From the NCBI RefSeq assembly GCF_000813145.1, contig NZ_BAZF01000021.1:1-64000 (forward strand): DNA of 64,000 bases, read 5' to 3'. Source of the DNA: Geobacter sp. OR-1 (GTDB lineage: Bacteria; Desulfobacterota; Desulfuromonadia; Geobacterales; DSM-12255). Each line of letters opens with the position of its first letter. Position 1 is the first letter of the stretch. The position numbers and the translations under genes were made by a program. The notes beneath the pieces were generated by a model that was given only the letters and a program-made list of their open reading frames with translations, made no database searches and was not told the origin of the DNA. Below are positions 25,473-34,883 of the stretch, piece by piece.

Positions 25473-25510
25473 GCCCGAGCGGGACGCCCCGTGGTCGGGC
25501 CTTAATTTTT
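25473..25510 (+). terminator. Terminator-like GC-rich hairpin
   Basis: GCCCGA (25473-25478) pairs with TCGGGC (25495-25500), with further pairing inside (CGGG with CCCG), followed by CTTAATTTTT. No gene upstream of it is clear. Confidence 0.5.
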
Positions 25511-25537
25511 CCCTTTCAGAATCCCTCTTTACCCCAC

Positions 25538-25636
25538 CTACCACTTACACGATTCAAATAAACGGCGAACGGAACCCCGGCGCTCTGCCTGTTGCTTATT
25601 TTGGTAAATGATCGCGGCTAAATCTGCTTTGGTCAT
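25538..25636 (-). CDS. Short ORF, start resembles HU/IHF proteins
   Basis: This encodes 32 residues from ATG 25636, with a strong RBS (AAGGAG, 8 bases upstream). The first residues MTKADLAAIIYQ recall the start of HU/IHF DNA-binding proteins, but the chain then diverges (QAERRGSVRRLFESCKW) and stops. It may be a broken gene head or a genuine micro-ORF. It lies downstream of tRNA-Pro on the same strand, beyond the tRNA terminator. Confidence 0.3.
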   Translation of the reverse strand: MTKADLAAIIYQNKQQAERRGSVRRLFESCKW

Positions 25637-25753
25637 GTCAGGCTCTCCTTGATGAAGAGAAACATTGCTTTAATTTGAAACGAGAGGGAAAGGGGGATGG
25701 TGAAATAAAAATTCCTAGCAAGGCAACAAGAGGTTGCACCAGAGGTTGCATGA

Positions 25754-25799
25754 AGAAAAAAGAAAGAAAAGGGACTTACAGCCGTTGCCGTAAGTCCCT
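25754..25799 (-). terminator. Terminator of the tRNA-Pro transcript
   Basis: Read on the minus strand, GGGACTTAC and GTAAGTCCC (25790-25798 and 25771-25779) form a perfect 9-bp stem with a 10-base loop, followed by a T-rich run. It begins about 10 bases after the tRNA 3' end. Confidence 0.8.
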
Positions 25800-25807
25800 G
25801 AATTTTA

Positions 25808-25884
25808 TGGTCGGGGCGAGAAGATTCGAACTTCCGACCCCCTGCTCCCGAAGCAGGTGCGCTACCAGGCTGCGCTACGCCCCG
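25808..25884 (-). tRNA. tRNA-Pro (anticodon CGG)
   Basis: 77 bases on the minus strand with encoded CCA. The acceptor stem CGGGGCG pairs with CGCCCCG, the D-arm is GCGC/GCGC, and the anticodon stem CCTGC/GCAGG holds the loop TTCGGGA with anticodon CGG (plus positions 25848-25850). The T-loop is TTCGAAT and the discriminator is A. All arms pair. Remnants of mobile DNA lie just beyond its 3' end, the usual side for integration into a tRNA gene. Confidence 0.95.
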
Positions 25885-26027
25885 ACTGAACCACCTTTCT
25901 AGCTTTTCAGATGAATTTTGTCAAGGAGAAAGACGAAAGAAGTGGATGGAGAGGGCCGGAGAGCGTACCTCCCCTGGTGACGATTGTCCTATCCCGGTAC
26001 CAATAGAAGGTTCGTCGTTTCTTGATC

Positions 26028-28034
26028 TTATCCCGTCTTTTGAATCCAGAATTGATACATGCCTGTGAATGTGGTCGGATTTTCGTTCTCGAAAATTTGC
26101 CAATTACCAAGATTGGTGGCAGCATGATCTTTAGGAAAACGCTGCAGATAATCATGAAGGACATTTTGCCCGATATCAAACCCAAGAAATGCCAGATTGT
26201 TATCGCGAAGAAACGTTTCTATGCCGGTCAGTGTCATGAGATGTTCTTGTGCATGGAAAAGCAAATCTCGACAATTACTGGTTGTAAAAAAATCTGGTGA
26301 TTTCAATAGGGGTTCGAAATCTGAGCTGTTATTCAAATTCATCAGATCCTGCCGGAATCTGCGAATTTCATCGGCGGTCGTGCCGTAATTCTGCTCAGCG
26401 ATTACAGATCGTATCTGAACGATGCTACGGCGCGCCACTTCACTATATAGGCCAATTTTCATGAATCCGCCAGGTCGAAGAAGAGTCAAGAGCACTTGCC
26501 ATCCGCCCCAAGGGTTCGCAAGGTGGTGCAGCACCCCTGAAGACTCGATGATATCGAAACTCCGCTCAAGTGAGCCCAACTCCATCAAATCGGCTTGAGC
26601 GTATTCAATAGAGGTCAAGCCAAGCTCCAGCGTCTTCCGCTTGGCGTAACAAAGACTATTGATGCTAAGATCAATTGCGAGTACTTTCGCCCCCGGGAAT
26701 CGCTGTGCCGATTCAATAGAATGCTGGCCCGTGCCACACCCGGCAATCAGGACGTCAACGCTGTCGCAATCTCCATAATGCTTGAAAGAGGTCAATGGAA
26801 ACTTGCGGCGAAAGTATACATCGATATTCATTGGCTTCTCTGCTGGCGCCAATTTGACCCAGCGAGGATAAGGGTTTTCTTCGTATTGATTCTGAACCAG
26901 CAGGGTCACTTTATCTTGAATATCGGTCAACCGGGGAATGTCAGCCTGTAATTGCATCTCTTTCGATGGCTCAATGAGTTGCTGTTCCAGGATGGCGGTG
27001 ACTTCTTTGGGCCATTGGCTTTCCAGAAGCCTGTTAGCCGGCGCGAGAGATCCGAGAGGAAAGTAGGCCGCTACTGCGACTACCCAAAGAATTGGAATCT
27101 GGGTTTTTGTTTCCAGCGCTGCAACCAGCACACCTTGCAAATACCGGGCTTTTTGCATTTCATCATCGGTGCCGGAAAACACGTATTCATTGATGAAGCA
27201 CTGGCGCGCTAAGGCAGCGTAGAAACTTAACGCAGAATCAACCATATATTCAGAAGCAGTTATCCCGGAAGCAATTTCCAGTAAGGCACACCTCGCCATA
27301 GTTAGAAAGCGCTCCATCTCAATGTCGCAAATTGGCGCCGAATCAAGCAGGGCGCATAACAGCTGATCATCCGCAACTGTAGCGAATCCGTCTGTCCCGA
27401 ACAGCTCTTGCGCTGACAAACGATGCGGCCAGGCGTTTGCAGCGCGTTCTATGCACGTCATTTCCGGGTCTTTTTTTACGATATCGATGCAGGCATTTTC
27501 TAATTCGCTCGGACGGCCCCAAGGCTCGGTTAAAGCACGAAACATGATTGCCCGAAGCTCATTGTTGTATTGCGTGAAACTGACGTGCTGGAGACATTTG
27601 AAAAAGATGTTTTTGGTTTCCCGTGTTTCTTTGATTTGCAATGATTGTTTGATGAAGTTCAAGGCCATTACCGACTCGCCTTGATCATTTAGCAGCATGG
27701 CAAGATTGTTAAGTGCTTCGGGAAGGTTAGGTTGGAGTTGAAGAGCGCGAATAAAACAGTTTAGTGCAGTTTCGTGCTTCCCTTGTTTCTTGTGGATAAT
27801 GCCCAGGTTTACCTTTATATAAGGGGAGCTGGGCATTATTTTCTCGGCTTTCTGCAGGTACTGTTTTCCTTCTCCGAGCTTTCCGATTTCTGAATAGAGC
27901 GTGCCGAGCAGGTAATTGGCATCAAGGTGCTTAGGGTCTTTGCTGAGGACCATCTTGTACAGTTTTATCGCCTCTTCGTAATTATTCGCGTTATGATTTG
28001 CCAGTGCATTGTTGAAAATCTCATCAATCCGCAC
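26028..28034 (-). CDS. TPR protein with SAM-dependent methyltransferase domain
   Basis: I start at GTG 28034 (AGGAG 7 bases upstream), which gives [15 protein letters not shown] at the head of the first TPR; a longer frame to 28115 lacks an RBS and an out-of-frame ATG overlaps the GTG. It encodes 668 residues. TPR repeats occupy about 1-150 ([26 protein letters not shown] and following). A class I methyltransferase domain lies at about 420-580 with motif [13 protein letters not shown] and a further motif [13 protein letters not shown]. Similar TPR-methyltransferases modify sugars or proteins, but the substrate here is unknown. The neighbouring gene encodes a polytopic membrane protein. Confidence 0.82.
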   Translation of the reverse strand: MRIDEIFNNALANHNANNYEEAIKLYKMVLSKDPKHLDANYLLGTLYSEIGKLGEGKQYLQKAEKIMPSSPYIKVNLGIIHKKQGKHETALNCFIRALQLQPNLPEALNNLAMLLNDQGESVMALNFIKQSLQIKETRETKNIFFKCLQHVSFTQYNNELRAIMFRALTEPWGRPSELENACIDIVKKDPEMTCIERAANAWPHRLSAQELFGTDGFATVADDQLLCALLDSAPICDIEMERFLTMARCALLEIASGITASEYMVDSALSFYAALARQCFINEYVFSGTDDEMQKARYLQGVLVAALETKTQIPILWVVAVAAYFPLGSLAPANRLLESQWPKEVTAILEQQLIEPSKEMQLQADIPRLTDIQDKVTLLVQNQYEENPYPRWVKLAPAEKPMNIDVYFRRKFPLTSFKHYGDCDSVDVLIAGCGTGQHSIESAQRFPGAKVLAIDLSINSLCYAKRKTLELGLTSIEYAQADLMELGSLERSFDIIESSGVLHHLANPWGGWQVLLTLLRPGGFMKIGLYSEVARRSIVQIRSVIAEQNYGTTADEIRRFRQDLMNLNNSSDFEPLLKSPDFFTTSNCRDLLFHAQEHLMTLTGIETFLRDNNLAFLGFDIGQNVLHDYLQRFPKDHAATNLGNWQIFENENPTTFTGMYQFWIQKTG

Positions 28035-28070
28035 ATTAACTCTCCTGTATGGGGGATTTAATTTTTTAAC

Positions 28071-28100
28071 TAAATATCCAATGCCTGACTGACAAGTCAA
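28071..28100 (-). promoter_or_regulatory. Sigma-70 promoter of the TPR-methyltransferase gene
   Basis: On the minus strand, TTGACT (28095-28100), an 18-base spacer, then TATTTA (28071-28076), about 37 bases before the GTG start. One mismatch in the -35. Confidence 0.5.
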
Positions 28101-28142
28101 GCATTCTAATAGCAATTTTTGTGAAGAAGAGTCAGTGGCAGC

Positions 28143-29705
28143 TCAGTTGGGGAGCAAAGGAGGGCTGGAAGAAGGGAATTTGGCATCCCCAAGGTCAAAA
28201 AGAACCAGCCCGTCTTTTCTGAATAAAGTTTTTACTCGTGCCTCTGTTGAGAGACGGTTGAAAAGTGGGCCGAATGTTTCCTTGAAAGCAATGTAGTTGA
28301 ACAGGACATATCTTGCCCCGAATCTTTCTCGTATGATGTCGACCGTATCGGCAGGAGCTTCTCGGGAAACACGATACCATATTCTGTAAAGCGCCGGATC
28401 TTTCAAATAAAAAAACGTTGGATCGAGCGCCACAATGAAACGCCTGCCCGGAAGAGTCAGCATAAACGTTCCCGTACATTGCCAGTCGGGGGTAAAAATT
28501 TGCACTTCCGGGGGCACGAGCTGCCGTAATGCATTGCCAACGTTGGCCGGCATGTCATCCGCTCTTCGCGACAGCCTGATAATTTCATCGCGCCCAAACA
28601 TAATTGTGTAGACAAGGGTAACGATCAGGGTCGAATGGGTGAAATATTTGAAGGACAGATGCTGCGAAGCAAATGCCAGCGAAACTGCAGCAAACGGGAC
28701 AAAGTATTCGATAAAGCGGATAGTCCGCGCAGTAAGGATACAAAACACGATAGAGCCAAGTATAAAGGCAATCTGAACAATGCTTCTGGGCCGTTTGTAC
28801 AAGGCGACGGCAATGCTGATGACCGTCGCAAGCACCAGCGGGAGGAGATGGGCGATCCATGCATCGTAGGTGGGCGGGGAAAACTCCCTCCCAAGGTCAA
28901 ACCCCTGCTTCATCTGCCATGAGTTTTTCAGAACCGACATCTGAGCCCAGTTAAGATGCAACAGATTCATCGTATTGGGGTGGAGTCCGGCACCAATAAT
29001 AATCCCGGCTGCAACTGCTGCAATAGGTTCCCAGCGAAACCGTTCCTTCCCAATTATCCGCGCGGTCGTGGCAACAATAAGGATCAATAGTGGAATCTGC
29101 CAAAATGCCACATACGCCCAAGGGTAGATGATGGATATTATCGTAATGGTCCAAAGCCTGCATCGTACAACGGCCCAGAGCAGCAGCAGGGCAAGAGTGA
29201 TTGAAAGCAGGTGAGGTCTTACAAGTGCTATCCGATAGACATAGAATCCCGATGCTGTCAGTGGCAAAAGCGCCCAAATCCCGGCATAACGGACCCCTTC
29301 TCGTTGAAGGATCAGGTATATCGCCAGGAGCACACCGGTCCCGCCGACCGTCCCGACTATTCGAGAAGCAGTCACGTAATCCAGTCCGGAAAGAGGTGCA
29401 AAGAGCAGATGGAACAGCAACTCTTTGTCCGCATACCGGTCGGACATTATACTGAATGTAGTCCATGGAAAAGAATGAAGCAGTCCGAATTTGCGGATCA
29501 GGCCACCGACTGCGGCATGGTATGCAGTATCAGTGTCGTAGGGATATGAAGAGTAAAGCTGGATACAGCCGATAACGCACAGATAAACCAGCGTCCAGAC
29601 TAAAATCGAAATATAATTTATGCCAGTTGGGATCGGAGCAGGTGAGGTGGAGTGATTGGGTTTGAGCATGACAAGACTTCTATCAGCTCCAAGATTGGTC
29701 GTCAA
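28143..29705 (-). CDS. Polytopic membrane protein, GT-C glycosyltransferase-like
   Basis: This encodes up to 520 residues if TTG 29705 is used (GGAG 9 bases upstream); an ATG at 29669 is the alternative start. About ten or more membrane segments are visible from residue 28 on (ISILVWTLVYLCVIGCIQLY...). An early loop holds acidic residues (YPYDTDTAYH), the position of the catalytic acid in GT-C enzymes that use lipid-linked sugars. The C-terminal 110 residues form a soluble domain (VQIFTPDWQCTGTFML...). The family assignment is by topology only; no specific substrate can be given. It lies between the GGDEF regulator and the TPR-methyltransferase, all on the minus strand. Confidence 0.6.
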   Translation of the reverse strand: MTTNLGADRSLVMLKPNHSTSPAPIPTGINYISILVWTLVYLCVIGCIQLYSSYPYDTDTAYHAAVGGLIRKFGLLHSFPWTTFSIMSDRYADKELLFHLLFAPLSGLDYVTASRIVGTVGGTGVLLAIYLILQREGVRYAGIWALLPLTASGFYVYRIALVRPHLLSITLALLLLWAVVRCRLWTITIISIIYPWAYVAFWQIPLLILIVATTARIIGKERFRWEPIAAVAAGIIIGAGLHPNTMNLLHLNWAQMSVLKNSWQMKQGFDLGREFSPPTYDAWIAHLLPLVLATVISIAVALYKRPRSIVQIAFILGSIVFCILTARTIRFIEYFVPFAAVSLAFASQHLSFKYFTHSTLIVTLVYTIMFGRDEIIRLSRRADDMPANVGNALRQLVPPEVQIFTPDWQCTGTFMLTLPGRRFIVALDPTFFYLKDPALYRIWYRVSREAPADTVDIIRERFGARYVLFNYIAFKETFGPLFNRLSTEARVKTLFRKDGLVLFDLGDAKFPSSSPPLLPN

Positions 29706-29719
29706 CAGTAGTTTCTCCG

Positions 29720-30643
29720 CTATGTTCTCTGTGCGGAAACTACCCGGTTGCGGCCTTCCCGTTTTGCGACGTAAAGTGCCGAGTCGGCCGCTTTGATCAG
29801 ACTCTCTACTGAATCTATGTCTTCGAATGGGAACGAGGCTACACCAAGACTGATCGATACGCCGAGGTTTGACAGCTCCCCTTCGAATCTCAGCTTTTCG
29901 ATCCGGGCGCGTAATCTCTCGGCCACCAGGATTGCCCCTTCGTGAGGGGTGTCGGGAAGTATCAGGACAAACTCTTCACCTCCGTACCTTGCCACCAGGT
30001 CGTAACCGCGCAGTCTAGATCTGGTCAATTCCGCAATCGCAACCAGAACCGTATCTCCGGCCTGATGGCCGAATTCGTCGTTAACCAGCTTGAAATGGTC
30101 GATGTCGAACATGGCGATGGAAAGCTGGGAGCCCTTTCTGTCGCATCTCTGCAGTTCCCGCTCCAGAATTTCGACCATGGAGCGCCTGTTGTGAAACTGA
30201 GTCAAGGGATCGCGGGTGGTAAGTTCGGTCAGTATTTTGTTCGATTGCCTGAGATCGTCCTGCTGATGTTTGAGTTTTAACTGAACTTTTACCCGGGCAA
30301 CAAGCTCTTCGTTGTCGAACGGCTTGGTCAGATAGTCGGATGCGCCATGCTCCAGTCCTTTGATCTTGAATTTTTTTTCATCTCTTGACGTCAGCATGAT
30401 AATCGGGATGTCTTTGAGCCCATCCTGCGTGCCAACCAGCTCTAAAAATTTTATGCCATCCATATTCGGCATTATCAGATCACAAATAATCAGGTCAACC
30501 GGCTCGTTTACGAGAGCTTTAAACCCCTCAATGCCATCGTGAGCCATCAATATCTTGTCAAACAGGTTGCTTGGTTCCAGGATCGATCTGATTTTGCTGA
30601 GTTCGGTCGAAGAGTCATCGATAATTAGAGCACTTGATGACAT
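29720..30643 (-). CDS. Response regulator with diguanylate cyclase (PleD-like)
   Basis: This encodes 307 residues. A receiver domain (1-125) has the acidic pair IIDDSS, the phospho-acceptor Asp in LIICDLIMPNMDG, the Thr/Ser in MLTSRD and Lys in LTKPFD. A GGDEF domain (about 150-300) has the active-site GGEEF and an intact inhibitory site RGYD five residues before it, so it should make cyclic di-GMP with product feedback. There is an RBS (AAAGGA). No cognate kinase is adjacent. It ends 14 bases before the membrane protein gene, which suggests a shared transcript. Confidence 0.92.
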   Translation of the reverse strand: MSSSALIIDDSSTELSKIRSILEPSNLFDKILMAHDGIEGFKALVNEPVDLIICDLIMPNMDGIKFLELVGTQDGLKDIPIIMLTSRDEKKFKIKGLEHGASDYLTKPFDNEELVARVKVQLKLKHQQDDLRQSNKILTELTTRDPLTQFHNRRSMVEILERELQRCDRKGSQLSIAMFDIDHFKLVNDEFGHQAGDTVLVAIAELTRSRLRGYDLVARYGGEEFVLILPDTPHEGAILVAERLRARIEKLRFEGELSNLGVSISLGVASFPFEDIDSVESLIKAADSALYVAKREGRNRVVSAQRT

Positions 30644-30851
30644 ATCATTTCCTTTTAAAGAGTATGGATAAAACCGTTACTTTGTCGATTTGATATTGCC
30701 AGAGAGCATACGGATGTCAAGATGGAGAAGCTTTACCGGAGGATTGTCTGGCTTGAGGATGCTTGAACTGGGCCTAAACAAGGACAAAAATATTGTCATC
30801 AAGGTATGTAAGTGGTAATGATTGTTCGGCTGAACAAAGAGAATCATTGAT

Positions 30852-32258
30852 ATGGCAATCAGAGATTTGAGGGATTTTCTCCGCCGCATCGAAGAGCTTG
30901 GGGAACTGCATCGGGTGACAGTCGAGGTTGACCCCATTCTCGAGATGGCTGCTATCAGCGCCAGGGTCAGTAAGATCGACTCTGGCGGGCCGGCCTTGCT
31001 TTTCAGCAGGGTTAAAGGGTCGGGGTTTGGTGCCGCTGCCAACCTCTTCGGCTCGAAAAAGCGGATGGCAGCGGCTTTGAGTCTGGCAAAACTGGGTCAG
31101 CTTTCGGAAATTATTGGGCGGCTGATCGAAGGGGTGCCGGGCAGGACCGCGGCCGAAAAACTCAGCTCTCTTTCCAGTGGTAGCTCTGCCAGCAGGTTCC
31201 GGCCGCAGATACAACAGAATGCTCCCTGCCAAGAGCTGAGGATTGAGCCGCCGGACCTCACATTGCTGCCGATACCGAAATGCTGGCCCAGTGACGGTGA
31301 ACCGGCACATGAAGGCCGGTTCCTGACCCTGCCACTGGTCATAACCCGCGACCCGGCAGACGCCACTCAAAACTGCGGCATGTACCGGGCAGCGGTTCTC
31401 GGGCCGGACCGGCTGGCAATCCACTGGTCGCCTGAAAGCGGCGGTGCGCTCCACGCAGAGGCGTGGCGGTTGGATGGCCGGCCGATGCCGGTAGCGATTG
31501 CACTCGGCGGCCCGCCTGCTCTTGCTTTTGCCGCCATGCTGCCATTGCCGGAAGGGGTTGACGAGTTCACCTTTGCCGGTTTGCTCCTGGGTGAACCGGT
31601 AGCTGCCGTAAAATGTCCGGCCAGCGACTTGCTTGTCCCGGCTGGTGCGGAGCTGGTGATAGAAGGGTTCATCGAGCCGGGGGAGAGTGCCGCAGATGGC
31701 GCCTTTGGCAATCATACGGGATACTATAACCCTTCAGGGTTCTATCCGCTGGTAAGGGTCACAGCCATAACCCATCGCCGGGAGATGATCCTGCCGTTCA
31801 CTGTTGTCGGCCGGCCGCCGATGGAGGACTGCATGCTCGCCGAGGCGGCCTGCAGGCTGCTGCTGCCGCTGCTGCAGCAGGACCTTCCTGCGATCCGCGC
31901 CTTACACAGGCCGATTGCCGGAACATTCCACGGGGCAACGGTCCTGGCCGTGGACAAGGCCGCAGCCGGCGGCAGAGAAACTTTGCTGCAGCAGATCCGG
32001 GGGATTAAGTGGCTTGCGGAGGCGCGGTTGCTGGTGCTGGTGGACGAAGACCAGGACCCTGTCGATGTCGGAGGTGTTTACTGGCGGATGCTGAACAATA
32101 CGGTCTGGCAGGACGACCTGATTATCGACGGAAAACGGCTGACGGTCGATGCGACCCGCAAACCCGGCGATTCCAGGGTGGCCCTGCAAGGAGACCCGGA
32201 TACCGAGTGTCTGGTGACAATGCGATGGCAGGAGTATGGCTTTAATGACGGCAGATGA
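30852..32258 (+). CDS. ubiD: UbiD-family decarboxylase of menaquinone synthesis
   Basis: This encodes 468 residues with full UbiD layout: MAIRDLRDFLRRIEELGELHRV at the start, the GMYRA prFMN-binding region, and the ESAADGAFGNHTGYY segment of the active site. UbiD enzymes use prenylated FMN made by UbiX. In this gene set the expected substrate is the prenylated naphthoate of the futalosine pathway (the role named MqnL in other bacteria). It heads a run of overlapping genes (ubiD, ubiA, ubiX, mqnE). The start has only a weak RBS (AGAGA). Confidence 0.92.
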   Translation: MAIRDLRDFLRRIEELGELHRVTVEVDPILEMAAISARVSKIDSGGPALLFSRVKGSGFGAAANLFGSKKRMAAALSLAKLGQLSEIIGRLIEGVPGRTAAEKLSSLSSGSSASRFRPQIQQNAPCQELRIEPPDLTLLPIPKCWPSDGEPAHEGRFLTLPLVITRDPADATQNCGMYRAAVLGPDRLAIHWSPESGGALHAEAWRLDGRPMPVAIALGGPPALAFAAMLPLPEGVDEFTFAGLLLGEPVAAVKCPASDLLVPAGAELVIEGFIEPGESAADGAFGNHTGYYNPSGFYPLVRVTAITHRREMILPFTVVGRPPMEDCMLAEAACRLLLPLLQQDLPAIRALHRPIAGTFHGATVLAVDKAAAGGRETLLQQIRGIKWLAEARLLVLVDEDQDPVDVGGVYWRMLNNTVWQDDLIIDGKRLTVDATRKPGDSRVALQGDPDTECLVTMRWQEYGFNDGR

Positions 32259-33138
32259 GACAAGCCGCGGCCTTTTTACGCGGTTAAAGATATTTTTGGA
32301 GATGATCAAGTTCTCCCATACGGTGTTTGCCCTGCCGTTTGCCCTTACCGGGGCACTTCTGGCGGCGCGGGGAATTCCGTCGTTGGCCCAGCTGTTCTGG
32401 ATTGTCATGGCAATGGTTGGTGCAAGAACTGCCGCCATGGGGCTGAACCGGGTGATAGATGCCGAAATCGACGCCAGAAACCCGCGTACCGCCGGACGCG
32501 CGATACCCGCCGGTCTGCTCGGCAAAGGGACTGTCGTCGCATTTATCCTTTTGTCCATATTGCTGCTGTTGTATGCGGCGGCACGGCTCAACCCGCTCTG
32601 CCTTAAGCTTGCTCCAGTGGCCCTGTTTTTCCTCGTGCTCTATTCGTACTGCAAGCGCTTTACCTCGATGGCACACGTTGTTCTCGGTCTCTGCCTCGGT
32701 GCTGCGCCGGTCGGGGCATGGGTTGCCATTCGCGGTACCATTGAACTGCCGGCACTGTTGCTGGGGCTGGCGGTGCTGTTCTGGGTTGCCGGTTTCGACA
32801 TCCTGTATGCCTTGCAGGATCTGGAATTCGACCGGGGGGCAGGGCTCCATTCCATACCGGTAAGACTGGGGGTAAAAGGGTCACTCTACCTGGCGCGCCT
32901 GTTGTCGCTGCTCATGGTGGTGCTGCTGATCTGGCTTCTTGTCGAGCTGCATCTGGGGGTGTTTTTCCTTGCCGGGGTCGTCCTCTCCTCGCTACTGCTT
33001 CTATATGAGCACTGGCTGCTCAGAAACGGCAATTTGGCAAGGCTGGATTTGGCCTTTTTCACCATGAACGGCTACATCAGCATTATTATATTTATCGCCA
33101 CTCTTTTGGAAATTTGCGTCAACAAGGCGGCACTATGA
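32245..33138 (+). CDS. ubiA: UbiA-family prenyltransferase of menaquinone synthesis
   Basis: I start at ATG 32245 because GGAG is 10 bases upstream; the ATG at 32236 is only 1 base from it. It encodes 297 residues with about eight membrane segments. The two aspartate motifs are visible as NRVIDAEIDARNPRT and, later, DILYALQDLEFDR. It attaches the polyprenyl tail to the naphthoate ring (role called MqnP in the futalosine pathway). It overlaps the end of ubiD and the start of ubiX, so the three are tightly coupled. Confidence 0.92.
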   Translation: MTADETSRGLFTRLKIFLEMIKFSHTVFALPFALTGALLAARGIPSLAQLFWIVMAMVGARTAAMGLNRVIDAEIDARNPRTAGRAIPAGLLGKGTVVAFILLSILLLLYAAARLNPLCLKLAPVALFFLVLYSYCKRFTSMAHVVLGLCLGAAPVGAWVAIRGTIELPALLLGLAVLFWVAGFDILYALQDLEFDRGAGLHSIPVRLGVKGSLYLARLLSLLMVVLLIWLLVELHLGVFFLAGVVLSSLLLLYEHWLLRNGNLARLDLAFFTMNGYISIIIFIATLLEICVNKAAL

Positions 33139-33743
33139 GCGGAAAAAGGATCATCGTCGCAATTACCGGCGCTTCAGGGGCAATTTACGGCCTGCTTCTT
33201 ATCCGTGAGCTGCTCGCGGCAGGTCACAACCTGGAGGTCCTGATCAGCCGGGCAGGATTTGCAGTGCTGAAGGAAGAGCAGCGCCTGGACTGGTCTGGAA
33301 ATGCGGATCTTGTGACCGTAAGGCTCAGGAGGCATTTTAATGTCGATGCCGAACGGCTCCGGTATTATGCTGACGACGACTTCCATGCTGCCATTGCCAG
33401 CGGTTCCGCAGCGCCTGACGCCATGGTTTTCGCCCCATGTTCAATGGGTACTGTGGCCAGGGTTAGTGCAGGGATATCGGGAAACCTCCTGGAGCGTGCC
33501 GCCGATGTCATGATCAAAGAGCGCCGTCCGTTGCTCATGGTCCCTCGCGAGACCCCGCTTTCCGTAATTCACCTGGAGAATATGCTGAGGCTGGCTCAGG
33601 CAGGGGTAAGGATCATCCCCGCCATGCCCGGATTTTACGGCAATCCGCAGACGGTCGATGATATGGTCGCTTTTGTTGTGGGAAAGGTGCTGGACGTCCT
33701 GGGGATTGAACATGATCTGTATGAAAGGTGGGGAGGGCGTTGA
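33135..33743 (+). CDS. ubiX: UbiX flavin prenyltransferase
   Basis: The start at ATG 33135 overlaps the ubiA stop (ATGA). It encodes 202 residues. The Rossmann-type start IIVAITGASGAIYGL and the later FAPCSMGTVARVSAGISGNLLERAADV and RRPLLMVPRETPLS segments are signatures of the family. It makes prenylated FMN from FMN and dimethylallyl phosphate for UbiD. The UbiD partner is two genes upstream. Confidence 0.95.
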   Translation: MSGKRIIVAITGASGAIYGLLLIRELLAAGHNLEVLISRAGFAVLKEEQRLDWSGNADLVTVRLRRHFNVDAERLRYYADDDFHAAIASGSAAPDAMVFAPCSMGTVARVSAGISGNLLERAADVMIKERRPLLMVPRETPLSVIHLENMLRLAQAGVRIIPAMPGFYGNPQTVDDMVAFVVGKVLDVLGIEHDLYERWGGR

Positions 33744-34822
33744 GCAGCCTGGAAACCGTACGGAAGAAGATTGCTGCCGCTGAGCGGATCACGGATGCAG
33801 ACGCCCTGTCGCTCTTTGAAAGCCGTGATCTCCTGGCCGTGGGTGAACTGGCCGCAGTTGCCAATGCGCGGAAAAACGGCCGCAGGGTTTTTTTTAACGT
33901 CAACCGCCATATCAATCACACAAACATCTGCGTCAATCAGTGTAAGTTTTGCGCTTTTTCCAAAACTACCGACGAACCGGGGGCATACTGCTACGATCTG
34001 GACGAGATCCGCAACCGGGCTATTGAGGCGGCAGAGCAGGGGGCTACCGAGATCCATATCGTCGGTGGGCTCCATCCGGATCTACCCTTCGATTTTTATC
34101 TGGAGATGCTGAGGACTGTGCGGGGCGTCTCCCCAGCCCTGCATATCAAGGCCTTCACAGCAGTGGAGATCGATTACCTGGCGAAAATCTCCGGGCTGTC
34201 GATACCCGAAACCCTTGCCGAACTGAAGGAAGCGGGTTTAGGATCACTGCCGGGCGGCGGTGCCGAGATTTTCAGGCAGGAGATCCGGGACCGGCTCTGT
34301 CCGGAGAAGATTTCCGGGGAGCAATGGCTGAAGATCATGAGAGCTGTGCATTGTGCTGGGCTCAAATCCAATGCCACCATGCTGTATGGGCATGTGGAGT
34401 CGTATGCGGACCGGGTGGACCATATGCGGAGGCTGCGGGAGCTGCAGGACGAGACCGGAGGGTTTCAGGTCTTCATCCCGCTGGCGTTTCAGAAGGAGAA
34501 CAATCCGCTCGGCCATCTGAAGAACCCGATGAGCGGCGGCGTTGATGATCTCATGACCCTGGCAATAGCGAGGCTGTACCTGGATAATTTTGCCAATATC
34601 AAGGCGTATTGGGTCATGCTGGGCGAAAAGATCGCCCAGACCTCCATCTGTTTCGGTGTGAACGACCTGGACGGCACCGTGGTGGAGGAGAAGATCGGCC
34701 ACGACGCCGGGGCCGGTTCACCGCAATCGATGACAAAGGACGATATCGTCACCATGATCCGTAAGGCCGGCCGGATTCCGGTCGAGCGGGACACATTGTA
34801 CAATGAATTGAGAGTTTACTGA
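33740..34822 (+). CDS. mqnE: Aminofutalosine synthase (radical SAM)
   Basis: I favour TTG 33740, which overlaps the ubiX stop (TTGA) and has GGGAGG just upstream; GTG 33728 is an alternative. It encodes about 360 residues. The radical SAM motif CVNQCKFCAF follows NRHINHTNI, which with IHIVGGLHPDLPF and PGGGAEIF fits MqnE rather than MqnC. It joins an enolpyruvyl-chorismate derivative to SAM to form aminofutalosine, the first committed radical step of the futalosine route. mqnC lies one gene downstream. No mqnA, mqnB or mqnD is in this window, so the remaining steps must be encoded elsewhere. Confidence 0.92.
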   Translation: MSSLETVRKKIAAAERITDADALSLFESRDLLAVGELAAVANARKNGRRVFFNVNRHINHTNICVNQCKFCAFSKTTDEPGAYCYDLDEIRNRAIEAAEQGATEIHIVGGLHPDLPFDFYLEMLRTVRGVSPALHIKAFTAVEIDYLAKISGLSIPETLAELKEAGLGSLPGGGAEIFRQEIRDRLCPEKISGEQWLKIMRAVHCAGLKSNATMLYGHVESYADRVDHMRRLRELQDETGGFQVFIPLAFQKENNPLGHLKNPMSGGVDDLMTLAIARLYLDNFANIKAYWVMLGEKIAQTSICFGVNDLDGTVVEEKIGHDAGAGSPQSMTKDDIVTMIRKAGRIPVERDTLYNELRVY

Positions 34823-34883
34823 GAGTAACGGCAATTTTGCGGGACAATGCCGCGGCATTTGCCCTGCTTGATCGGATCGATAG

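Noticed and set aside
23976-25884. Intact prophage or integrative element
   Set aside because: No integrase, structural or replication gene is present; only fragments remain.
25675-25902. Plus-strand ORF of 75 codons over the tRNA-Pro region
   Set aside because: It reads through the tRNA gene and its terminator on the opposite strand and is a common artefact at such sites.
30774-31715. Minus-strand ORF (313 codons) opposite ubiD
   Set aside because: It is fully antisense to a clear UbiD-family gene and has no recognisable domain.
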